A stretch of 64,000 nucleotides of DNA, taken from assembly GCA_963847595.1 (NCBI GenBank), contig CAWKAJ010000002.1, positions 310,001 through 374,000 on the forward strand. Direction: 5' to 3'. Made by a program: the position numbers and the translations under genes. This DNA is from JACWAE01 sp963847595. Lineage in GTDB: Bacteria; Chloroflexota; Dehalococcoidia; SZUA-161. Shown one piece after another: positions 25,282-35,946 of this stretch. The notes under the pieces are model-generated. The model was not told the DNA's origin, searched no databases, and saw only the letters and a list, made by a program, of their open reading frames with translations. Position 1 is the first letter of the stretch; each line of letters opens with the position of its first letter.

Positions 25282-26118
25282 GTGGATATTTCCGTAATAG
25301 TCTGCGCCAAGAATGCCGAGAAAACCATAGAGGCATGTCTCAAGTCAATCGAGGAGAACGAACCCTCGGAGATTATTCTCATAGACGGGAACTCCTCTGA
25401 TGCTACTGTACAAATCGCAAGCAAGCACACCGACAGGATTTACTCCGATGAAGGCAAAGGCCTTGCTTATGCTCGGCAACTGGGAGCCCGGAAAGCCAGC
25501 AGCGAATACATCGCCTATGTTGACTCTGACGTTGTCCTGACCGCGAATTGTCTTCAAAAAATGCTGGGGGAATTGCAGGAAAAAGGATACGTGGGAATAC
25601 ACGCCCAGGTGTTAAGCCTGAGCAATGAGAACTATTGGGAGTGGGCCGAAGACCAGCATGTTCGCATGATGTTCAATAGGGTAGGCGAACGAGAATGGAT
25701 CGGAAACATAGCTGCGATATTCAGAAGACAATTTGTAATAGAGAACCCTTTTGATCCCTTCTTCATCGGGGCTGGAGAAGATAAAACCCTTTCCCTGAAC
25801 CTGAGGAAGAAAGGCCTTAAACTCGGCATTTCTTCAGCTCAAATCTACCACCAGCATAGGACCAGCGCCAGAGGTTTCATCAAGCAGAGAATCTGGTATG
25901 GCAAGGGTGGTTCCCGATTTCTCTGGAAATACAGGCGGATAGCCCAGCTTGTTCACCCTTCTTTGATAATACCTTTCGGCATATATGTGTGCCTCAGAAA
26001 AAGAAGCCCCAAGATGCTCCCGTACTATATTGTGTGGTCGGTTTCCAGCAACATCGGCCTGGCCACAGGAGTCGCCCAGCTTATATTCCAAAAGCTCAGG
26101 ATGAACAGGCAGAATTGA
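25282..26118 (+). CDS. Family 2 glycosyltransferase
   Basis: 278 residues from a GTG with GAGAGG 4 nt upstream. The GT2 core is plain: ISVIVCAKNAEKTIEACLKS, EIILIDGNSSDAT, then the DxD-like YVDSDVVL, and AGEDKTLSLNLRKKG as the ED-like acceptor motif. A hydrophobic helix near residues 222-240 (LIIPFGIYVCL) suggests membrane attachment. It could extend a cell-envelope glycan or glycolipid. The frame is open far upstream, but that part is antisense to cysK. Confidence 0.8.
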   Translation: MDISVIVCAKNAEKTIEACLKSIEENEPSEIILIDGNSSDATVQIASKHTDRIYSDEGKGLAYARQLGARKASSEYIAYVDSDVVLTANCLQKMLGELQEKGYVGIHAQVLSLSNENYWEWAEDQHVRMMFNRVGEREWIGNIAAIFRRQFVIENPFDPFFIGAGEDKTLSLNLRKKGLKLGISSAQIYHQHRTSARGFIKQRIWYGKGGSRFLWKYRRIAQLVHPSLIIPFGIYVCLRKRSPKMLPYYIVWSVSSNIGLATGVAQLIFQKLRMNRQN

Positions 26119-26168
26119 AGTTCAAAGAAGTTTCTCCTCACCCGACTCTATGCATCAGGGAGGCTGCT

Positions 26169-26873
26169 ATGAAGACTAACGCCATGAACTGGAGAAGATG
26201 GGCATTCGTTCTGGCGATGGCGGGGTGCGTCCAGTTTATCGTGCTCACCACAGTCGCCATGTTCTACTACCCCGGTGGAACATACACGAATCATGATGCG
26301 GTTGGCTATTCATTCTGGTATAACTTCTTCAGCGATTTAGGTAGACGGGCCACATTCTCGGGAGCTTCAAATACAGTCTCCCATATCCTTTTTGTCACAG
26401 CCCTTTGCTTCGCAGCGCTCGTCCTGGCTCTGGCCTTCGCCGCATTGCCCCGGCTATTCTCCGGGGTGAAGTCCGCCAGACGTCTCGCTTTCCTTGGGTC
26501 GATTGTCGGCATAATATCAGTTATCTCATACATCGGCATTGCGTCTGTGCCTGCGGACCTTCACCTGCCTACCCACAAGCTATTTGTCTATATAGCTTTC
26601 ACGGCATTCCTTCTTGTTGTAGCGCTGTATTCCGCTGCCATATTCCGAAATAGAGCCTATCCTAACTTTTACGCATACACCTATCTGGCTTTTGCAGTCA
26701 TATTAGCGCTCTACCTGGTACTTCTTTTCGCCGGCCCCAAAGCGGAGACATCATGGGGCAACAGGCTTCAAGCAACGGGACAGAAGATAGTGGTCTATGC
26801 CGAGATAGTGTGTATGTTCATTCAGTCATACGGGGCATTTAGACTTCAGAGGAAACTTCAGAGCCCTGAATAA
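26169..26873 (+). CDS. DUF998-type membrane protein
   Basis: 234 residues with about six helices: the first follows MNWRRW, and others are around HILFVTALCFAALVLALAFA, LAFLGSIVGIISVISYIGI, LFVYIAFTAFLLVVALYSAA and YTYLAFAVILALYLVLLFA. The loop NHDAVGYSFWYNFFSDLGRR is the conserved feature of DUF998-like proteins. GGGAGG lies 5 nt before the ATG. Function unknown. Confidence 0.7.
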   Translation: MKTNAMNWRRWAFVLAMAGCVQFIVLTTVAMFYYPGGTYTNHDAVGYSFWYNFFSDLGRRATFSGASNTVSHILFVTALCFAALVLALAFAALPRLFSGVKSARRLAFLGSIVGIISVISYIGIASVPADLHLPTHKLFVYIAFTAFLLVVALYSAAIFRNRAYPNFYAYTYLAFAVILALYLVLLFAGPKAETSWGNRLQATGQKIVVYAEIVCMFIQSYGAFRLQRKLQSPE

Positions 26874-26876
26874 TCC

Positions 26877-27599
26877 CTATAGCGTCCTCAACTCCCACTT
26901 GCCATCGTGAATATACAGGAATGAGAATGAGTCTGTCATGTCGCCGTCATCCGCCAGCAGATCAGCATAGACCATCGGACAGTGAGTGTGCCCGATGACA
27001 AGCCTCACTTTTGTTCTCTGGGCATAGTCCATTGCCCTCAAATGAACCAAGCCAACATGCTTATTCCAATCTTCCCTCGCTCCCCTGACTTTCTGTTGAT
27101 AGGGAGTACCTTTGTTGAAGCACGGCAGAGCCCTGAGGCAAGACCACACCCATATAGAAAAACGGGGGCACCTGCTTGACAGCCAGTAAGCCACCCGCGA
27201 GATACCGGGGAATAGAGGCAAGTTCCAGATAAAGTCGAACCCATTCCAGACCCAGTCGAATTCCCACCCGTGCTTGAAGGAAAATCCCTCCGCACGATAC
27301 TCAGGTTTCATCCATGCTCCCGGCAGATATTTCCGTCTCGCCGAGTAATCGTGGTTCCGGTTCACCCAGATGTTAGTCAGCCCTTCTTCACTCCTGCGAC
27401 GGTTTAGTTCACCCAGCTCCTTCCATGATTGCGTCGCTCGTATCACATCCCAGGTTTCTTCCCAGGGGTCTCCCACATCTCCCAGGTATACCAGGATATC
27501 CGGCTTCAACGCATCCATTCTCTGTACGAATTTCCTGATTATGTCAAGCTTAGAATCATCATGGATATGGAAGTCGCTCACCGCTACCATCGTCGCCAT
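26877..27599 (-). CDS. Calcineurin-like metallophosphoesterase
   Basis: 240 residues with the metal-binding motifs in order: DFHIHDD (D-x-H), YLGDVGDPWEE (GD-x-x-D), NRNHDY (GNHD equivalent with Gly replaced) and GHTHCPM (GHxH). The central region is Trp-rich (EFDWVWNGFDFIWNLPLF). Substrate unknown. It converges on the upstream membrane protein gene with a 3-nt gap. Confidence 0.82.
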   Translation of the reverse strand: MATMVAVSDFHIHDDSKLDIIRKFVQRMDALKPDILVYLGDVGDPWEETWDVIRATQSWKELGELNRRRSEEGLTNIWVNRNHDYSARRKYLPGAWMKPEYRAEGFSFKHGWEFDWVWNGFDFIWNLPLFPGISRVAYWLSSRCPRFSIWVWSCLRALPCFNKGTPYQQKVRGAREDWNKHVGLVHLRAMDYAQRTKVRLVIGHTHCPMVYADLLADDGDMTDSFSFLYIHDGKWELRTL

Positions 27600-28036
27600 T
27601 GCCGCACCCCACCACCTCTCATAGATGTCTTTGAACAGGCTGCGACATTCTACTTAAGAGGCAATCAATCCTGCAAGCGGCTGAACGCAAAATTGGCGCA
27701 TCAATCCTCTAAAAGAGGACTTGGTGGGAGGATAAGGTAAGTTAAAAGAAGAGCACCTTTAGTTGCCTAACCGACTTCGTGGCTTTTTACCTTCCAAACC
27801 CTGGCGCGCCCGGGGGATTCGACCGTAACACCGGGCCTACAGAAACCTGCGGCTTTGAGGTTCGAGGAGGTCTTACAGCCCAAGGAATAAGGGCAGCTTG
27901 CGTTCTCCTGTGTCAAGGTTCCACGGACACCTTGCGCTAGTACACAAATCGGAATAGAATATCCCCACAGAATTACCAGAATAGCCATTTGAAGAGGTCA
28001 AAAATAATACGGACAGAGGAAGTCAGCGGTCACAAG
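27600..28036. other. Gene-free stretch with a tRNA-Arg 3'-end copy
   Basis: 27802-27822 matches the 3' end of the tRNA-Arg at 28633-28654 except for one missing base, covering the CCA end, acceptor and T arm. Short frames on the minus strand here show no family signal. No gene is supported. Confidence 0.55.
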
Positions 28037-28537
28037 ATGAAAAGGATTTTAATAGGCCTCTTAATTGGCACAGTATTTCTAGGTTTGCTGGTGTCAGGCA
28101 TATCATGCACCAAAAAGGCTACCCAGGTTGTCTATGCAACACCGACACCTGCACCGACATCTACATTTGCCCCCGTGAACCCGAAAATAATCATCACATA
28201 CTCCTCAACCACAATGACGCAAATAGGTACAGGATACTTCCCGGACACCCCCCGAGCAGGTAATGTCTACCTGGTGCTAGATATGACCATTCAGAACCAA
28301 GCTTATAATTCATTCAGTGTAAACCCACTCTACTTTTCAGTGGTGGTAAACGGTGTGAAGTATGATACAGCGGTCGTAATCAAACTGCAAAACAAATTAC
28401 AGGCGGCAAACGTCCTTAATGGTGAGACAATGAGTGGGAACCTGGCTTTTGAAGTCCCATCATCGGTAACCTCCACAGGTTTTCAGCCCACATATGAAGG
28501 TTCTGGAACTTACAATGTCCAGTGGACTAGACAATAG
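28037..28537 (+). CDS. DUF4352-type lipoprotein
   Basis: 166 residues. The signal peptide MKRILIGLLIGTVFLGLLVS ends in the lipobox SGISC. A TPTPAPTSTFAP linker follows, then a beta domain (GNVYLVLDMTIQN, VNPLYFSVVVNGVKYDT, NGETMSGNLAFEVPSS) like the DUF4352 immunoglobulin-like family. It is lipid-anchored on the outer face of the membrane. It lies between two copies of a tRNA-Arg end. Confidence 0.75.
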   Translation: MKRILIGLLIGTVFLGLLVSGISCTKKATQVVYATPTPAPTSTFAPVNPKIIITYSSTTMTQIGTGYFPDTPRAGNVYLVLDMTIQNQAYNSFSVNPLYFSVVVNGVKYDTAVVIKLQNKLQAANVLNGETMSGNLAFEVPSSVTSTGFQPTYEGSGTYNVQWTRQ

Positions 28538-28632
28538 CGCGACGGCACTGGGTTAGTGACCTTGGTTAGTGATTCATCAAAAACGCAAGTCCCTGAGCAC
28601 CGCCAGGGGCTTAATTTTACGTTCAAAAATGG

Positions 28633-28709
28633 TGGCGCGCCCGGAGGGATTCGAACCCACGACCCTTGGTTCCGAAGACCAATGCTCTGATCCACTGAGC
28701 TACGGGCGC
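28633..28709 (-). tRNA. tRNA-Arg (anticodon TCG)
   Basis: On the minus strand: acceptor GCGCCCG/CGGGCGC, D arm GCTCAGTGGATCAGAGC, anticodon loop CTTCGGA giving TCG, T arm GTGGGTTCGAATCCCTC, G discriminator and encoded CCA. The T stem has one T-T mismatch (positions 50/64), an oddity in an otherwise perfect cloverleaf. Confidence 0.9.
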
Positions 28710-28757
28710 ATCGCTACGACTTTTGAGAGGGAGTGCCTTCTTCTCGAATCGCAACAA

Positions 28758-28835
28758 TGGGGTGAGCGGAGGGATTCGAACCCTCGTTCTCCAGGGCCAC
28801 AACCTGGCGCCTTAAACCTCTCGGCTACGCCCACC
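28758..28835 (-). tRNA. tRNA-His (anticodon GTG)
   Basis: On the minus strand: extra G at -1, acceptor GTGGGCG/CGCTCAC, anticodon loop TTGTGGC giving GTG, T arm GAGGGTTCGAATCCCTC, C discriminator and encoded CCA. The G-1/C73 pair is the histidine identity element. Confidence 0.93.
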
Positions 28836-29113
28836 ATAACAGACAGTTTCCTGCCTTTCAAGCGAGCCAATTGTAGCATTGAATTTGGCTTGTAGTCAAG
28901 GTAAAATTGCTGCATCACCTCGGCCAACGGTTCAATTGCGCCTCGACACCGCATGTGCTAATATATCAGCGTGTTTGTCCGCTTCGATAAACCCTTCTCT
29001 GAAATACCACCTCATCTCATCAAGCACCTTTTTTTAATCCCGAGTCCCGGCATTCACACCATGCGAAATCCTCGACTCATCGAATTTTTGAATAGCCCGA
29101 AGGAGAACGTAGT

Positions 29114-30280
29114 ATGAAAGCCCATGAATACCAGGCGAAGCAACTCATGGCGGAGTTCGGCGTCCCTGTCCCTCGCGGCAGCGTAGCCAAAACCCCCAGT
29201 GAAGCCAGAAAAATAGCATCCGACCTCGGCGGCAAGGTAGTAGTCAAGGCACAGGTCCACGCCGGGGGACGCGGCAAGGCCGGCGGCATCAAGGTCGTTT
29301 CTTCTCCGGACGAGGCGGAGCAGGCTGCGCAGAAGCTGCTCGGCTCCAAGCTGGTCACTCACCAGACCGGCCCTCAAGGTGTGCCCGTCAACGCTGTCCT
29401 CGTTGAGGAAGCCATCGACATTAAACGTGAGCTCTATTTGAGCATAGTCATCGACGGCGTCGCAGGTATGCCCGTCATCATGGCTAGCGAGGCCGGCGGC
29501 ATGGACATCGAGGAGGTTGCCCGCACCAGCCCTGAGAAGATTCTCAAGGCTTACGTCTATCCCGCAGTCGGCGTGCGCACCTTCCTGGCACGGAAGCTGG
29601 CTTATGGCCTGAACCTGGCTCCGGAGCAGATGAAGGCCGGCTCAGAGCTCATAGCAAATCTCTATAAGCTGTTCCAGGCCAAAGACTGCTCGCTCGCCGA
29701 GATAAATCCCTTGGTAGTCACCGCCGACGGCAGAGTCCTCGCTGCGGACGCCAAGCTCAACTTCGACGATAATGCCTCCTATCGCCAGAAAGCTGTGGAA
29801 GCTCTCCGCGATATCGCCCAGGAAGACCCCCTCGAGGTGGAAGCCAAGAGCAAAGGCATTGAAAACTATATCAAGCTCGATGGCAGCATCGGCTGTCTGG
29901 TCAACGGCGCGGGACTCGCTATGGCTGTACTCGACCTCTTGAAGCAGGAAGGCGGCAACGCCGCCAACTTCCTCGATATCGGCACTATCAACGACCCCGA
30001 GCGAGTGGTGCAAGCCATCGGAATCATCAACTCCGACCCCAACGTCAGGGCGATGCTGATAAATATCTTCGGCGGCATGGCGCGCACAGACGTCATCGCC
30101 CAGGGCTTGGTCGCCGCGCACAAGAAAATGGAGATTAAAGTGCCTGTCGTCGTCCGCCTGGCCGGCACTAACGTAGCTCAGGGAGATAAAATACTGGACG
30201 AGTCAGGCTTGAAACTTATCAGAGCCAGTAACTTCCGGGAGGCTGCGCAGAAAGCAGTAGCGGCAGTCCAAAAATCCTAA
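29114..30280 (+). CDS. sucC: Succinyl-CoA ligase, beta subunit
   Basis: 388 residues, the normal length. ATP-grasp start MKAHEYQAKQLMAEFGVPVP, nucleotide loop KAQVHAGGRGKAGG, the metal site AEINPLVV, and the C-terminal CoA-ligase part NGAGLAMAVLDLLK, NFLDIG, NIFGGMARTDVIA. With SucD it makes succinate and ATP/GTP from succinyl-CoA in the TCA cycle, or works in reverse in autotrophs. GGAGA stands 9 nt before the ATG. sucD follows after 12 nt. Confidence 0.95.
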   Translation: MKAHEYQAKQLMAEFGVPVPRGSVAKTPSEARKIASDLGGKVVVKAQVHAGGRGKAGGIKVVSSPDEAEQAAQKLLGSKLVTHQTGPQGVPVNAVLVEEAIDIKRELYLSIVIDGVAGMPVIMASEAGGMDIEEVARTSPEKILKAYVYPAVGVRTFLARKLAYGLNLAPEQMKAGSELIANLYKLFQAKDCSLAEINPLVVTADGRVLAADAKLNFDDNASYRQKAVEALRDIAQEDPLEVEAKSKGIENYIKLDGSIGCLVNGAGLAMAVLDLLKQEGGNAANFLDIGTINDPERVVQAIGIINSDPNVRAMLINIFGGMARTDVIAQGLVAAHKKMEIKVPVVVRLAGTNVAQGDKILDESGLKLIRASNFREAAQKAVAAVQKS

Positions 30281-30292
30281 TGAGGTGTCTAA

Positions 30293-31190
30293 ATGAGTAT
30301 TCTTATTGATGAAAAGACGCGGCTTTTGGTACAGGGCATCACCGGCGGCGAGGGCAGTTTCCATACCCGCCGCTGCATTGACTATGGCACCAAAGTAGTT
30401 GCAGGCGTCACCCCGGGCAAGGGCGGCACTAAGATGGACGAAGTGCCGGTGTTCAATACCGTCGAGCGAGCGGTGGCTGAGACCGGTGCCAACACCAGCA
30501 TTATCTTCGTCCCCGCTGCATTCGCAGCCGACGCCATTCTGGAGGCTGCCGACGCCGGCATCCCGCTCATCGTCTGCATCACCGAGGGCATCCCCACGCT
30601 GGACATGGTCATGGTCAGCAATTATCTGAAGCAAAAAGGAGCCAGGCTCATCGGCCCCAACTGCCCCGGCCTGCTTTCCGCCGGTAAGTGCAAGGTTGGC
30701 ATCATGAGCGGCGACATCTTCCTCAAAGGTAATGTCGGCGTGGTCTCCCGCAGCGGCACTCTCACCTATGAGGCCGTGAGCCAGCTAACTACGCTGGGCA
30801 TCGGGCAGACTACCTGTATCGGCCTGGGCGGCGACCCTATTATAGGCACAGTCTTCATCGATGCCCTGGAGCTATTCCAGAAAGACCCCGAGACCGAGGC
30901 AGTGGTGCTCATCGGCGAGATCGGCGGCAATCAGGAACAGAGGGCAGCGGAGTTCATCAAGAGCAAAATGACCAAGCCCGTGGTCGCCTTCGTCGCCGGG
31001 GCCAGCGCACCTCCAGGGCAGGCGCATGGGCCATGCCGGAGCTATCATCACGGGAGCGTCGGGCAGGGCGCAGGACAAAATGGATGCCCTGGCCGCTGTC
31101 GGCGTCACCGTGACCCAGAGCCCCGCTGAGATCGGCAGCACCATGCAGAAGGTGCTTGCCTCAAAGAAAGGCAAGAAAAGCCGCAAATAA
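30293..31190 (+). CDS. sucD: Succinyl-CoA ligase, alpha subunit (frameshifted)
   Basis: SucD similarity is clear from SILIDEKTRLLVQGITGGEG through GASAPPG (CoA-binding Rossmann fold, then PNCPGLLSAGKCKVGIM, VSRSGTLTYEAVSQLTTLGI). At 31016-31018 a GGG replaces the expected GG. The uncorrected frame then ends at 31129 with a foreign tail. Deleting one G restores RRMGHAGAIITGASGRAQDK and a normal end KKGKKSRK at 31190. The catalytic phospho-His is the His of RMGHAGA, just after the shift, so the uncorrected product would be inactive. This is either an assembly error in the G run or a recent mutation. Confidence 0.9.
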
Positions 31191-31373
31191 ATCGGCTTCC
31201 TCATAGGGGCGGGTTCCCCAACCCGCCCTTCCCCTTTCCATTCTTGACCGTATATCATGAAATATTCTTAACCAATGTATGTAGGAGCATTTATCAATGG
31301 AGGAGTGGAAAGTGAGCTTCTCCCTTTGCTGGTCCTTCTGCAGAAGGATAGGGATTTCGCTCAAAAGTTCCAG

Positions 31374-31503
31374 TGTCATTGCGAGCGAAGCGAAGCAATC
31401 TCATCGCCTTCTTGGTATTTATAACCACGAGGGGATTGCGGAGCCTGCTCCGAGCGCAAGAGAGGAGTCAACCTTCCTCCAAGAAGGACTCCTCGCAATG
31501 ACA
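31374..31503. repeat. 130-bp element with 12-bp terminal inverted repeats
   Basis: Ends TGTCATTGCGAG (31374-31385) and its exact inverse complement (31492-31503) enclose a GC-rich inside with further stems. A half copy of the left end (about 36 bp) occurs at 47377-47412. No gene is inside, so it is MITE-like. It lies in the 31191-31680 gap. Confidence 0.65.
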
Positions 31504-31507
31504 TTAA

Positions 31508-31542
31508 AGTCCCCCAAGATTTAGGGGATTCAGGGTGTTGAA
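31508..31542 (+). repeat. Partial triple-hairpin repeat
   Basis: Only the last hairpin (CCCCCAAGATTTAGGGG) and the GGTGTTGAA end of the family are present. Confidence 0.55.
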
Positions 31543-31576
31543 AAGGCGTTTGTAAACGCTCTGAGTTGCATTTCAC

Positions 31577-31605
31577 TTGACACTTGTAGTATCCTATGGT
31601 TTAAT
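31577..31605 (+). promoter_or_regulatory. Promoter of the ilv-leu cluster
   Basis: TTGACA (31577-31582), a 17-nt spacer and TTTAAT (31600-31605) predict a start near 31612, about 70 nt before ilvD. No other gene on this strand could use it. Confidence 0.6.
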
Positions 31606-31636
31606 CACCCTACTAGTTTTGAATAGGACTAGCTTT

Positions 31637-31658
31637 CGCCCCAAAGGGGCGGTTTTTT
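31637..31658 (+). terminator. ilvD leader: Terminator hairpin between promoter and ilvD
   Basis: CGCCCC-AAA-GGGGCG followed by a run of six T (31653-31658) lies about 25 nt after the predicted transcription start and 23 nt before the ilvD ATG. Its position inside the leader suggests attenuation of the operon. A competing stem (CTAGT...ACTAG) lies just upstream. Confidence 0.7.
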
Positions 31659-31680
31659 AATTGCACAAGCTGGAGAAGAT

Positions 31681-33336
31681 ATGAGAAGCGACGTTGTAAA
31701 ACAAGGTGTCGAACGCGCTCCCCATCGGACGCTGCTCAAGGCACTGGGCTTGACCTCCAAGGAGATCGAGCAGCCCCTGGTGGGCATCGTAAACAGCTTC
31801 AATGAGGTCATCCCCGGCCATATCCACCTCAGAACCATCGCTGAAGCGGTGAAGGCCGGAGTGCATAGCGCAGGCGGCACACCGTTGGAGTTCGATACCA
31901 TCGGCGTCTGCGATGGCATCGCTATGGGACATATCGGAATGAGGTACAGCCTGCCCAGCCGCGAGCTTATCGCCGATTCCATCGAGATTATGGTGCAGGC
32001 TCACGGCTTCGATGCCCTGGTGTTCATTCCTAACTGCGACAAGATTATCCCGGGGATGTTGATGGCTGCGGTGAGGCTCAATATACCTGCTATCTTCGTT
32101 AGCGGGGGCCCCATGCTGGCAGGGCATCTCGGCAGCAGGAGCATAGTTGACCTGAATAGCGTCTTTGAAGCAGTAGGCAAAGTAGCTAAAGGAGATATGA
32201 CCCTGGCCGAGTTGGAGGAGCTCGAGGATAGGGCCTGCCCGGGCTGCGGCAGTTGCGCCGGGATGTTTACCGCTAATACCATGAACTGCCTCCTCGAGGC
32301 ACTGGGTATGGCGCTTCCCGGCAACGGCACCATCCCTGCAGTCGATGCCCGCAGGATACGCCTGGCTAAAGAGGCCGGCAGCAAGGTCATGGCGCTGCTT
32401 GCAGCGGATATTCATCCGCTTGACATCATCACGAAGGATTCTATCTATAATGCCTTCGTGATAGACATGGCTTTGGGCGGCAGCACTAACTCCGTGCTGC
32501 ACCTTATGGCGGTGGCACATGAAGCAGAGGTTGATTTCTCCCTGAAAGCAATAAACAAGATAGGCCTGAGCACTCCGCATCTTTCGAAGATAAGGCCCTC
32601 CGGCGAATATCACCTGGAGGATCTCGACCTTGCCGGAGGCATACCGGCGATTATGAACCAGCTCAGGAAGCATCTTAATTTGGAGGCGAAGACAGTCTCG
32701 GGCAAAACGCTGGGTAAGGTCATTGCAGGAGCAAAGGTGAGCGATAAGAATGTGATACGGCCTTTGTCGAACCCCTACTCTCCCAGAGGCGGCCTGAGCA
32801 TTCTATTCGGCAACCTGGCGCCTAAAGGGGCTGTGGTGAAGAGCGCTGCCGTGCTCCCTGAGATGATGGTGCACACTGGGCCGGCGCGCGTGTTCAACTC
32901 CGAGGACGCAGCAACCAAGGCCATAATGGCGGGTTTGATAAGGGCAGGTGACGTGGTGGTCATCCGCTACGAGGGACCTAAAGGCGGCCCGGGAATGCCT
33001 GAGATGCTCACCCCGACCTCGCTCATCGCAGGCATGGGTCTGGAGAGTGAAGTAGCGTTAGTTACCGACGGACGGTTCTCCGGAGCTACCCGGGGCGCGG
33101 CCATAGGCCATGTCTCGCCGGAGGCAGCGGAGAGAGGCCCTATCGCTGCCTTGAGGGACGGAGACCGCATCAAGATAGATATCCCGAATAATAGAATAGA
33201 TGTGGAGCTCAGCGAGAAGCAAATCGCTCAGCGCCTTTCCCAGGTGCCCAAATTCCAGCCCAAGATAAAGACAGGCTACTTAAAACGTTACATTGAGAAA
33301 GTCACCTCGGCATCAACCGGGGCAGTGTTCAAGTAG
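31681..33336 (+). CDS. ilvD: Dihydroxy-acid dehydratase
   Basis: 551 residues. It converts 2,3-dihydroxy-3-methylbutanoate or -pentanoate to the 2-oxo acids for valine and isoleucine. The iron-sulfur cysteines are visible: CDGIAMGHIGMRYSLPSR, FIPNCDKIIPGMLMA and CPGCGSCAGMFTANTMNCL. The SGATRGAAIGHVSPEA motif and the GPKGGPGMPEM loop complete the active site. It is the first gene of the branched-chain cluster, and ilvB follows after 9 nt. Confidence 0.96.
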   Translation: MRSDVVKQGVERAPHRTLLKALGLTSKEIEQPLVGIVNSFNEVIPGHIHLRTIAEAVKAGVHSAGGTPLEFDTIGVCDGIAMGHIGMRYSLPSRELIADSIEIMVQAHGFDALVFIPNCDKIIPGMLMAAVRLNIPAIFVSGGPMLAGHLGSRSIVDLNSVFEAVGKVAKGDMTLAELEELEDRACPGCGSCAGMFTANTMNCLLEALGMALPGNGTIPAVDARRIRLAKEAGSKVMALLAADIHPLDIITKDSIYNAFVIDMALGGSTNSVLHLMAVAHEAEVDFSLKAINKIGLSTPHLSKIRPSGEYHLEDLDLAGGIPAIMNQLRKHLNLEAKTVSGKTLGKVIAGAKVSDKNVIRPLSNPYSPRGGLSILFGNLAPKGAVVKSAAVLPEMMVHTGPARVFNSEDAATKAIMAGLIRAGDVVVIRYEGPKGGPGMPEMLTPTSLIAGMGLESEVALVTDGRFSGATRGAAIGHVSPEAAERGPIAALRDGDRIKIDIPNNRIDVELSEKQIAQRLSQVPKFQPKIKTGYLKRYIEKVTSASTGAVFK

Positions 33337-33345
33337 GAGCCCATT

Positions 33346-35064
<1,719 letters not shown>

Positions 35065-35336
35065 GAGTGCAGTCCGCTATAGGCGGATGCTGGTGGTCTG
35101 GGAGTGTCTCCCAATTTCTTCTTCCAAGACTGGGGAATTAAGGAGTTTGAACTGAGGTGCAGGAAACCTCCTGACGGGGGTTTGGGGAATCCCCCAGTTC
35201 TCTAAGTCCCCACAAGACTGGGGGTCAGAGTCCATAGAAAGGGAGTGCAGAGGGCTTTGCCCTTTGCCGGGGGCATTGGGGGTGTCCCCCAATTTATTCT
35301 TCTCCCCCAATCTTGGGGGAGACAGAGGGGGTTGAT
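35065..35336 (+). repeat. Three triple-hairpin repeat copies between ilvB and ilvN
   Basis: Units start at 35065 (diverged), 35154 (GAGGTGCAGGAAACCTCCTG variant) and 35241 (full form). Together they fill almost the whole 301-nt ilvB-ilvN gap. Each keeps the GGTCTGGG/TCTCCCA or GGGGGTGTCCCCC stem and the CCCCCAA...TTGGGGG stem. Confidence 0.85.
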
Positions 35337-35365
35337 AAGGAATTCCCTTATTAAGGAAAATAACC

Positions 35366-35929
35366 ATGAATAGCAAAACAAAACACACCTTGGTAGCACT
35401 GGTCGAGGATAGACCTGGTGTCCTGAACCGCGTATCCAGTCTGTTCCGCAGGCGCAACTTCAACATAGAGAGCATTGCCGTGGGCCACTCCGAGCAGCCA
35501 GGCCTCTCCAGGATGACTATCCTCGTCGATGGGGCTACTACGGCCGTGGAGCAAGTGCGAAAACAGCTTGACAAAGTTATCGAGGTAGTCAAGGTAATCG
35601 ACATCTCGGAGGAATCCATAGTTGCCCGGGAACTGGCTCTGATCAAGGTTCATGCCACCTCTTCCACCAGAAGCGAGATAATTCAGATAGTCGATATCTT
35701 CCGGGCGAACATTATAGACGTCGCTCCTAGCTCACTGATAGTGGAGGTCACCGGAGACACTGATAAGATAGATTCACTTTATAACCTGCTAAAAAGATTC
35801 GGGGTGAAGGAGCTCTCACGTACCGGCAGAATTGCCATGGCACGCGGAGCAGGAGCGGTCAGGGTAGAAGAGGAGCAACCGCCGGAGGTTCAAATCCCAA
35901 AAGCTAAAAGGGCTAAACCTGCCCAATGA
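35366..35929 (+). CDS. ilvN: Acetolactate synthase, small (regulatory) subunit
   Basis: 187 residues. The ACT domain is at residues 1-80 (THTLVALVEDRPGVLNRVSS, FNIESIAVGHSEQPGLSRMT), with the conserved LALIKVHA and FRANIIDVAPSSLIVEVTGD in the second domain. It binds valine and stimulates the large subunit (family knowledge). The tail is basic and proline-rich. AAGGAA precedes the ATG. Confidence 0.95.
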   Translation: MNSKTKHTLVALVEDRPGVLNRVSSLFRRRNFNIESIAVGHSEQPGLSRMTILVDGATTAVEQVRKQLDKVIEVVKVIDISEESIVARELALIKVHATSSTRSEIIQIVDIFRANIIDVAPSSLIVEVTGDTDKIDSLYNLLKRFGVKELSRTGRIAMARGAGAVRVEEEQPPEVQIPKAKRAKPAQ

Positions 35930-35946
35930 GCATTGTCTAATAACTA

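Noticed and set aside
27767..27988. 73-residue minus-strand frame
   Set aside because: No start context or recognisable domain; it overlaps the tRNA-Arg fragment.
31000..31129. Programmed frameshift in sucD
   Set aside because: The site is a plain GGG without a slippery heptamer or stimulating stem; SucD is not known to use frameshifting.
31560..31680. T-box riboswitch ahead of ilvD
   Set aside because: The conserved T-box sequence and a specifier stem are absent, and the predicted leader before the terminator is only about 25 nt.
31657..32673. 338-residue frame on the minus strand opposite ilvD
   Set aside because: Pure antisense shadow of a highly conserved gene; composition is low-complexity and there is no family signal. 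The same applies to the frames opposite leuA (37445-38389), leuC (39402-40058) and dinG (56300-57115).
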